From the NCBI GenBank assembly GCA_039707465.1, contig CM077643.1, positions 248,687,919 through 248,751,918 of the forward strand: a stretch of 64,000 bases of DNA, written 5' to 3'. This document shows, piece by piece, positions 56,224-64,000 of this stretch (the stretch's first letter is position 1; each line of letters begins with the position of its first letter). Both the position numbers and the translations under genes were made by a program. The DNA is from Rhabdophis nuchalis (lineage: Eukaryota; Chordata; Lepidosauria; Squamata; Natricidae). The notes beneath the pieces are model-generated. The model saw only the letters and a program-made list of their open reading frames with translations. It was not told where the DNA came from and did no database searches.

Positions 56224-57518
56224 TAATCATTGAGATCAGCAATTCATTGAAAGGAAATTCAACCAACTCTTCGGACTGTTTTTAAAGTTCTCCTTTTTCA
56301 CAAAACCTCGGCCTTCCTCCGGATCAGATCTTTTGGGGTGGAGCAACATTATGCCTCATGCCAGCAATGCCCTCCTAATATTTCCATACTATGCAGCATG
56401 AGGAGAAAATATATCTGGGTTCCCACCCAAGAATGTTTAATGCTGCGGGAGAAGTATTTATTCCATATCCATTCCAGTGAGTCCTATGTCATTGAAATAA
56501 GGAGATCTTAGTATCATATTGTAGAAAATATTAAATGCGTATTAAGAATGATTGGAACATTCTTGTCGTTATTGGACTCAGTAGGAGTTTTGCTGCTGGC
56601 ACTGGTCTGTGTGTTTGTTTTGTATGGCTATGGCTAAGTTGGAATCATGTTCTCTGGAGAACTGAGCTAAAAAGAAAGCCACGGACATGAGGGACACCAG
56701 GCTGGGAGAAGTTCAGCCTGTCCCTTCAAAAGGACAGTTTCGAGCAGAGTTTCAGCTTAAACTTTCCAGAGCCACTTATGTTTTATGAATCTCTTCCTGC
56801 ATTATCTCATGTCTTATCACCAAATTCTGGTCTTGGAAAAAAAAACCTTAGTGCTGCTACATAGAGACATCCTTTGGGGAAGAAAAAAAGAATAATATTT
56901 TCAAAGAGTGCATTCCCATTAATAATAGCATATGGTTCTGTTTTATTTAATTGTTCCTCTCAGTACGGAGACAGGAGATAAAAGTGAGTTTCTGCAATGT
57001 CACAGCTGTATTACCAGCTGCAGTATTGGCCAAAGCAGTGATTTAACTCTGAGGGGGGGGGGGTTGCCCCCTTTTTATAGGCATGATGTATAGCACTGAA
57101 CCCTGTGGTGGCCACTCACATGTAATGCGAAAACACCCTTAAGCATCCATTCACGAAGGAAATTCCCATGAGAGAAATGGCTGAAGAGAGAAAGTCACCA
57201 TGAGTTATGCCTAGTTTTACTTGACTGCAGCCGCCCAAATTAGCTAATCAGGTGAAATATTTTTTTTTTTTAAATAATAATCACAGAGCTCTTTGGCTGA
57301 TAGCCTCCTTTAAAAAAAAGCCTTCTCTTCATACCGTGTTGTGAGCCAGCTTGACTGACAAAGTCTAATTGTGTGAGGGACAATTTGAAGAATAGCTGAT
57401 CCCCTTGACAATATTTCAGGATTAGTCTCTTCAACAACTGGAAACAATCTTGCCATTGTCCGCCCAAGCTCTCTGTCTGGTGGATTTACCTTAAAGGAAG
57501 TTTATAGCTAGATAGCTA
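56224..57518. other. No gene recognised
   Basis: Complex, non-repetitive sequence for most of its length, including a G run of 11 (57053-57063). Parts could be conserved noncoding; untested. Confidence 0.45.
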
Positions 57519-57596
57519 TCTCTCTCTCTCCCCCGCCCTCTCTCTCTCCCTCCCGCCCTCTCTCTCTCCCTCCCGCCCTCTCTCTCTCTCTCTCTT
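57519..57596. repeat. (TC)n with 20-bp CCCTCCCGCC minisatellite units
   Basis: Two exact 20-bp units (57541-57560 and 57561-57580) and a partial one lie within a (TC)n tract. Confidence 0.95.
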
Positions 57597-58119
57597 ACAT
57601 GAGGTTGAAAATGGAGAGGTTGACAGGCTCTAAATAGAACCTGAGCTTGTCCTTTATAGGCAAGTCCTCTTTGGATCAGCAAAGCTTCTGCTGACCTTGT
57701 TGATTGGCTGCTACATTTGGCAGCTTCTTCTTTTCTAGTTTTTGAGGTGAAAAGTGATACATTGTTCCTCCAATCTGCATGGGAGCTAAAATTCAGAGAT
57801 AATGAAGCTGGCTTAAGACGGCAGGTTTCAAAGAGGGATAGATGAGGTGTTTTTTTGTTCCAATCCCATGTTGGTTTGTCTCATAAGAAATAACAACAGA
57901 ACAGAATTCTTTGTTGGCAGAAGTGTGATTGGATACATAAGGAATTTGTCTGGTACATATGCAGAAATAGGTGTGCAAATTTTACTCGTTTTGATTCTTT
58001 CTTTCTTTTTTGCCAAAGTATGGGTGCTTGGTTGTGATATCGCTTAATATATATATTTCTTATAAGCTGTTTTGCATCAAATGTTATTTTTGCATAATTG
58101 CGTTGTGTACATCTACACA
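57597..58119. other. No gene recognised
   Basis: Unassigned. Confidence 0.5.
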
Positions 58120-58259
58120 CAGTTGAACCTCTGGTCACTAATTTGTCTGTGATCCGAATGTAATTTTGGAAATTTGGTGCTTACAAAAACATTGTAAATC
58201 TTGTAGTCGGAACCTGGTTTAGTCATGGTCAGAAGCGTTTGTGACCAGAGATTCGACTG
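58120..58259. mobile_element. Mariner/Tigger-like MITE, 140 bp
   Basis: Starts CAGTTGAACCTCTGGTCAC and ends with GTGACCAGAGATTCGACTG: 19-bp inverted termini matching at 17 of 19. The right flank is TA and the left CA, compatible with a decayed TA target duplication. Non-coding. Confidence 0.75.
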
Positions 58260-58261
58260 TA

Positions 58262-61238
58262 TGCACATATTTGTTCATGTTTTACAGACTGCAATGTAAA
58301 ATCTTACAAAACTATAAATGACTTGTGCAAGATGGTCTGAAAAAGAGTGATGAAGAAGTGGGATCATAAGAGTAGATACCATTCCTAATTGCAGCTGAGT
58401 AATGTGGTGAAGAGTGCATATAGTATATAATATAACTCTTCCTAATCACTGTAAGAGGGTCCTGTCCATAACAGTTGTACAGTTAGAGGTTTCATGTGTA
58501 TGTTTATTTGGGAAATGCATTTATTCATATGATTTCCATAGCCATTCATCTCCATTGACCATGGACAACTTATAAGACTCAAACCAATCAACCTATCAAA
58601 CCAGTCCAGATGGCCAAGAAAACCTATCACCATCAATAGCAGCAGATCTCATCTACCCTTGAACTAAAGGCCTGGGGAAACAGCCAGGTCTTCAATCCCT
58701 TGTGAAAGACCTTCTTAAAAAGAAACAGAGCAATTTAGTGACAACTTCTATAATCCAAAGAAATCCATGCGTTGAAGAAGAGTCCTTTCAAAATATTCTT
58801 TTTCAGATCTGTTTTGCAAACAGGTTGGGGCTTTGTGCTGTTTTTAATCAAAGAAAGATGGACACCAATCCCCGCTCTCGGAGCTGTTAACTACCTTATC
58901 GAAGAGTTCATTTTGGCAGATCTCAGAAATCTGTTCTCACAGTTATGAACAGCATTTTTTTTTCTTTCCTAAGTAGAAAATCACCACTGGGATATTGCTG
59001 CATGGTTTAAAACCAGTGCATATTATTTCCTGCATCAGTTATCTCCTTTGCATGATGGAGAAACAGAGAAATAGCTTGCTCTCTATCATCAGCATAATAT
59101 AGCATTGGCATTTGTTCAAAAACTCCTTCTCAGATGCTTCCAACAATTTATGAGTTGGCGATCCATGAATTGGACACCTTGCCTTTCCAGCAGCATTTCT
59201 GTGCACCATGGCAAAGATGGACATACATTTGATTCTACAACGATGGAAAGGCTATCAGCTGGGATTTTCTGACTTTAGCATGCTCTGACAAGGCCAGTTT
59301 ATTGAAGCTTGGGAGCCTTGTTTCATCCCATTCTTTTAGGTGTAATATTAGTGTATGTTACCTAATAATTACAGCTGTATAGGTGGTGAGAGCATTAAAA
59401 TATTGGTTGCACTGAGCACTAAGGTGTGCATAACATTTTTTTAAACACCAGGAACATGTGCAATTTTGACACCATGTCACAAATGCTTTCACCATATGGT
59501 TGCCATGAAGAGGCTTATCTGTTTGCATTTTGGCCGCCTGGAAATGCATGATCAATCACAAAATGCCCATTTCCCAGAAGTCCAAAGAGAGAAAACAGTT
59601 CCCTGTCAGGACCTTGAGTCCACAGGATACTTTCTGTAAACCTCAGTTTACCTTTAACATTTTGGTCCTTGCTGCATCTCAGCACTATTTTTACTACATA
59701 CAAATGCCTATAGGGTCAGAAGTTGTGGCATCTGCAGGAGCTGATGCATTCGTCAAAATTAAAAAAGGGGCAATGATGCAAACTTCTCCCTACATATGTT
59801 TGAGTGATATCATGACATACATGCAAAAGGAGTGGAGTCTCCATTTTGACAGTGTGGTGTTGCATGTATTGCTTGTTCCCTTTGACCTCTGTCCAGAAGA
59901 GTTCTTGGAAATAAAGATGATGAAAAAGACGACTGTTTTACTTTCCAGATTTCTAGTCTTCTATTTATATTTTTGAAAATTAAAACAATCCTTAAAAGAA
60001 AGTTTGGCTGCACAGATAGCCTAATGGACTTCATGTGTATGACGTCACCTATATCTCTGGCAGAAAAGGAACATGACTGAAGATCAAACCATACCCTTTT
60101 CTCTACAAATACCTCTTTTATTTTGCAAGAAACAAATTGACATTTGGTTCTTTTTTGGAAAATTGGCCTTTTTTTGCTCTGATAAACACCAAATCAAAAA
60201 CTTGATTCATGAATGCATTTGAACCTTAGACTTGGACAGGTTGTTTAAACATTTATGTTTATTGTTTCAAGACTTTATCTGTGGTGTCTTCACACACCTT
60301 CCTCTTTCTGTTGTCTAAAGGTATAACCACATAACTTCATGACAAGTTCCTATCCTGGAAGTGTTATTCCCCAGATACGTTCCAGGATTTCAGTCAGCTG
60401 AAAAAAAAGGAAAGCTATTTTTATTTGATCACTAGCTGTCTTCAATGTATGTTAAGCAATAATATGCACGTCTCCCTGAAATGACAGTGCTTCAATTTTA
60501 ACTTTTGGCAGCTTGATTAGAAGGATCCATGTTGGAAATTCAATAACCTTTCTCATTAAAAAGCAATTCAGCAGGGTGCAATTTTGTCCTGCAGACATGT
60601 TGATGCAATACTCCTTATTCAAAGCTTTAAAAAAAATACATCTCAAATATGCAATGAAATAACATCTGTTCTAGCACAATAGCTCTCTATCTTGCTTCTA
60701 GCAATGTTACTGTAACTTACTACTATGCATTTTTTCTTTAAAAAAAGCAACAGTACAATGAGTGTTACTTAACCTGTAAAAACTCAGTGGCCTCCAGCAA
60801 TAAATACCTCTTAAAGATTGCCTCCTCCCAAAACCTCATTTTTCCTGTTAAGAAATGTGTTACAATAATCATATTGTGGTTCCACTCGGTAAGCAGGGAG
60901 TATTGCTGGCATGAAAACATTGACCTAAGACTTGGAGCTGGACTTTTCAGGAATGCATTGGAGAGAACAGTGCCTTCGTATTGAAGAGTAACAGGTGAAA
61001 CCCAAGTGCTGTATGGTTCACTGAACTCTTAAATGGTATAATTGTACCTACCCTTCTGTTATGTAAAGATCTATTTCACAGACAAAAGACTGGAAAATCA
61101 CTAGGCCCAAAGAGAGTAACTCCTTGCTTGAAAATCTGTGCTGATCAACTGGTCCCCATCTACACCTGCACTTTTAATAAATCACTGGAGATTTGTTATG
61201 TCCTTTTTTGCTTCAAACGCTCTACTATCATCCTAGTG
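58262..61238. other. Long stretch without recognised gene
   Basis: A 148-codon plus-strand frame (59530-59976) has no domain I recognise. The sequence is AT-rich with few repeats recognised, so it may be relatively old unique DNA. Confidence 0.5.
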
Positions 61239-61528
61239 CATAGGTGGTATTCAGCAGGTTCTGACCAGTTCTGAAGAACCGGTAGCGGAAATTTTGAGCA
61301 GTTCAGAGAACCAGTAAATACCATGTCTGACTGGCCCCTCCCCCATCTATTCTCTGCCTCCTGAGTTCCAGCTGATCAGGAGGGAATGGGGATTTTGCAG
61401 TAACCTTCCCCATGAGTGGGGAGGGAATGGAGATTTTATAGTATCCTTCACTGCCATGCCCATCAAGCCACCCCCCACCAAGCCACACCCACAGAACCGG
61501 TTGTAAACAAATTTGAATCCCATCACTG
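61239..61528 (-). mobile_element. hAT family A element with internal duplication
   Basis: It starts CATAGGTGGTATTCAGCAGG (first G mutated) and ends GAATCCCATCACTG. Flanks tcctagtg and ttccggtg match at 5 of 8. A unit of about 50 bp around GGGAATGGGGATTTTGCAG is present twice (61381-61460). Confidence 0.82.
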
Positions 61529-61534
61529 TTCCGG

Positions 61535-62172
61535 TGCCCAAGAAACCCACCATTAAAGAGCTGAATGACTAGAGACTGGTTGTTCTGACATCTGTAGTGA
61601 TGAAAACCTTCAAAAGGTTAGTGCTGGCCCACCTGAAAATAATCAAGGACCCACTGCTAGCCCACTTGCAATTTGCCTACTGTGCAAACAGATCAGCAGA
61701 TGATGCTGTTAATATGGCACTGCATTACATCTGACAATATCTTTGAATACCCAAGGACCTATGTAAGGGTCCTTTATGTAGATTTTAGGTCAGCTTTCAA
61801 TGCCACCATCTCAGAAAAAAACAACGCTATAGAGCATTGCCCATTGCACTAGACACAAAGTTTTTCTGCCATGCCACCACTCTGCTAAATGCGTATTTCC
61901 CATAGCACTGTCTTATGCTTAAGGATATCTAACTACTGGTATGTAGTAACACTGTATTACTATTATCCTTCTCATCTTTTCTATTACCTACTTCCATTTG
62001 GTATCTTATGACTATCACTTTGTTGATTATATCTTATGATTTATCACTTTGTTGCTTGTATGTACATTGAGAGCTTATGCACTGGAAACAAACTCCTTGA
62101 GTGTGCTCAATCACACTTAGTCAATAAAGAATATTCTATTCAGTTTGGTTCAGCTCGGTTCTGTTCTATTCT
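61535..62172 (+). pseudogene. L2/Rex-like LINE relic: RT start joined to 3' UTR
   Basis: The plus strand reads VPKKPTIKELND, LVVLTSVVMKTFKRL, LAHLQFAYCANRSADDAVNM and VSFQC in one direction, the entry and fingers region of a CR1/L2/Rex-group RT (equivalents of NDYRPVALTS, KTFERLV, LQFAYxxxRSxDDAV). The catalytic palm is deleted; the text then passes to a 3' UTR ending CACACTTAGTCAATAAAGAA and a (TTCTA)n-like tail. Stops interrupt the frame. The exact clade is not fixed from this view. Confidence 0.7.
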
Positions 62173-62352
62173 GTTCTTATCAGATATAGCACAACAGGCA
62201 AAGAAAATATCAGAGATCAATTTGCTTTTCCACATGGGAGCAGCTGTAGCTTACAGGATCGAATGTGCAGGTTATTTATTTATTTTTAGCAGTGCTAAGA
62301 AAATATTGCATACTTTCGTCATGTGACAGCAGTATCCTGTGACTAACAAAAC

Positions 62353-62555
62353 TGGAGACCTGGTGGCGCAGTGGTTAGAATGTAGTATTGCAGTCCTGAT
62401 GGGGCTCAAGGTTGACTCACTCTTCCATCCTTCCGAGGTTGGTAAAATTAGGAGCTGGATTGTTGGGGCAATATGCAGATGTTGTAACCCACCCAGAGAG
62501 TGCTATAAAGTGTTATGAGGCAGTACAGAAGCCTAAATGCTATTGCTATTGTACT
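62353..62555 (+). mobile_element. tRNA-derived SINE, same type as 48806, with deletion
   Basis: The head is CTGGTGGCGCAGTGGTTAGAA; the B-box region is deleted between 62390 and 62400; the tail is AATGCTATTGCTATTGTAC. Confidence 0.82.
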
Positions 62556-62736
62556 TAGCAAGCTTGGGGAAAGTAAACAGCGAAGACAGCAAATAGAGTA
62601 GATGAGGAATGGATTGTCTGTGGAGACACAATGGGATGTTTTTGGAGGCAAGTCATATTTGTCTATGGGGACATTGGCATTCAAGATACCTGGATCGTAC
62701 CTAACTATCCAGTTGTAAGAAAGGTTGGAGTATGAC

Positions 62737-63001
62737 CAGTGGTGGGATTCAAACTATTTTTACTACCGGTCCTGTGGGTGTGGTTTGGTGGGTGTGGCAT
62801 AGCTTGGTGGGAGTGGCTTGGTGAGATAATGGAAGGTTACTGCAAAATCCCCAATCCCTCCTGAACAGCTGGGACTCTGGAGGCAGGGAATAGATGGGGG
62901 TGGGGCCAGTCAGAGGTGGTATTTACCGGTTCTCCAAACTACTCAAAATTTCTGCTACCGGTTCTCCAGAACTGATCAGAACCTGCTGAATACTACCTCT
63001 G
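62737..63001 (+). mobile_element. Short hAT-type element, family A
   Basis: This 265-bp copy starts CAGTGGTGGGATTCAAA and ends GAATACTACCTCTG. Flanks agtatgac (62729-62736) and agtgtgac (63002-63009) match at 7 of 8. It is one of the best preserved copies here. Confidence 0.9.
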
Positions 63002-63009
63002 AGTGTGAC

Positions 63010-64000
63010 ACTTGAGTAGACAAAGGCATTTTTCAAGCCAGTTTTATAGCCTTGTGAAGTGAAGCACGAGGACATTTTGGGTGGATGGTTAGATGCCAAA
63101 CATTTTGGCCTACATTTTCCCAGTTATGTCCTCAAGTGGGATTTAACTGGAAGTTGCTTTGGCTTCAGTACCACAGGTGACTGTTATATCTGATCTTATT
63201 TTTAATGGGAGATACCGACTTTGTGCCTGCGACCTTTTGCATGCAAACATGCACCCTAACCAGTTTTTAAGATGCAGAAATCAGTGGAGGCATTGCTTTT
63301 GCATTAGCCAGCTGCAAGGGCTAGTGGATTTTATTAAGGCCTTCAATTGTTTCACCTCATAGTTCAAGCTTTACTAAGCTAAAATGAAATACTGAAGTAA
63401 TTCAGCGTTCCTCTACCAAACACAAATATTCTTGTCTCCCAAAGGCCTTACAGTCTAAAAAAGGTATTTATCCAAAAGAAGATCAGCCAGAGTTCATTTC
63501 AATGAGTATAACTTTGCACATGCAGAAAGGAGATCGATCAAAATGGTTAGATTGGATCCATCTATGGCGTATTATTTTCCCATTTCTTGCCTTAAATCAC
63601 ATCTAAAAGAACCCCACAAGTCACCGCAGAGGCACTCTGGACGTGCAGCAAGAAAGAATGATCTCCACAATTGAGTTTTATTTCTTGCACTGTCTTTTGA
63701 GAACAGCTAAGTTAAACACAGCACATACTGTTTGACAAAAGCAAGAATGTGACTGGTGGCTTTTCTCATCTCCAGATTTTATCATTAACTTGTAAAGATA
63801 ATTATGGGCCAAGGCCAGTAATTCTTTTACTGATGATATTAATGAAAAGCAGGAAACAGGGAGATAATTGCTTCTTTCCTTCTGGAACAAAGGGTCCCTA
63901 AAGAAATACCATGTAAGATTACTCAATTCCAAAGTGAGTAATTCAAGTAGTTTGAGAAAGGAAACTGTTTCTCTTTTTAGGAGAATAAAGTTCTAATGAA
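63010..64000. other. No gene recognised
   Basis: Complex AT-rich sequence without repeat termini or domains. Confidence 0.5.

Noticed and set aside
59530..59976. 148-codon plus-strand frame
   Set aside because: No recognisable domain, no splice or promoter context, overlapping minus-strand frames; length possible by chance over 64 kb.

Overview
The window looks like intergenic or intronic DNA from a squamate reptile, most likely a snake. It is AT-rich and I recognise no host protein-coding exon, tRNA, rRNA or CRISPR array. The diagnosis rests on the repeats: squamate tRNA-derived SINEs (one with a BovB-like tail), CR1 LINEs ending in microsatellite tails, L2 and L1 LINEs, a Penelope-like element, a Gypsy LTR, solo LTRs, and many short hAT-type elements with 8-bp target duplications. 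Microsatellites are long and numerous, as is known for snakes. All substantial protein-like reading frames that I can identify belong to retroelements.

Layout. Positions 1-12.7 kb are mostly unassigned AT-rich DNA with one hAT element (2858-3095), SINE pieces and a CTCF-like site. At 13.7-15.4 kb there is a 5'-truncated L1 with an open ORF2 C-terminus, flanked by two identical 140-bp direct repeats. From 16.7 to 23.1 kb there are a CR1 tail, a Helitron-like element, an L2 tail, two hAT elements and long (TC)n, (TA)n and (CTTC)n tracts. At 23.5-25.6 kb CR1 pieces are interrupted by a CpG-rich Gypsy 3' end whose LTR and pol point left while a gag zinc-knuckle fragment points right. At 26.3-28.8 kb there are a BovB-tailed SINE, a 2.1-kb L2 with reverse transcriptase, and a palindromic hAT MITE.

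From 30.5 to 34 kb there are a Penelope-like terminal fragment and several hAT copies. At 36.0-37.1 kb a Penelope-like GIY-YIG fragment lies between 116-bp inverted repeats with hammerhead-ribozyme-like cores, bounded by (TA)n tracts. At 37.3-43.3 kb there are a decayed CR1 ORF2 split by a hAT element, two oppositely oriented 399-bp solo LTRs of one family, an L1 ORF2 relic, a possible conserved noncoding block, an L2 relic and an L1 ORF1-only relic. From 43.3 to 50 kb there are microsatellites, hAT copies, one hAT carrying a nested L2 tail, a probable solo LTR and a SINE. At 50.4-52.9 kb a 409-bp unit made of a CR1 tail plus microsatellite is tandemly triplicated, invaded by another hAT element and followed by a TAGG-rich minisatellite. 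The last 11 kb holds SINEs, a mariner-like MITE, three more hAT copies, a LINE relic and long unassigned stretches.

Nothing here forms an operon or pathway. The interest lies in how the elements are nested and rearranged: a 140-bp target duplication, inverted Penelope termini, an inverted gag/LTR Gypsy relic and a LINE-tail tandem array. Their target duplications allow a relative order of events to be read.
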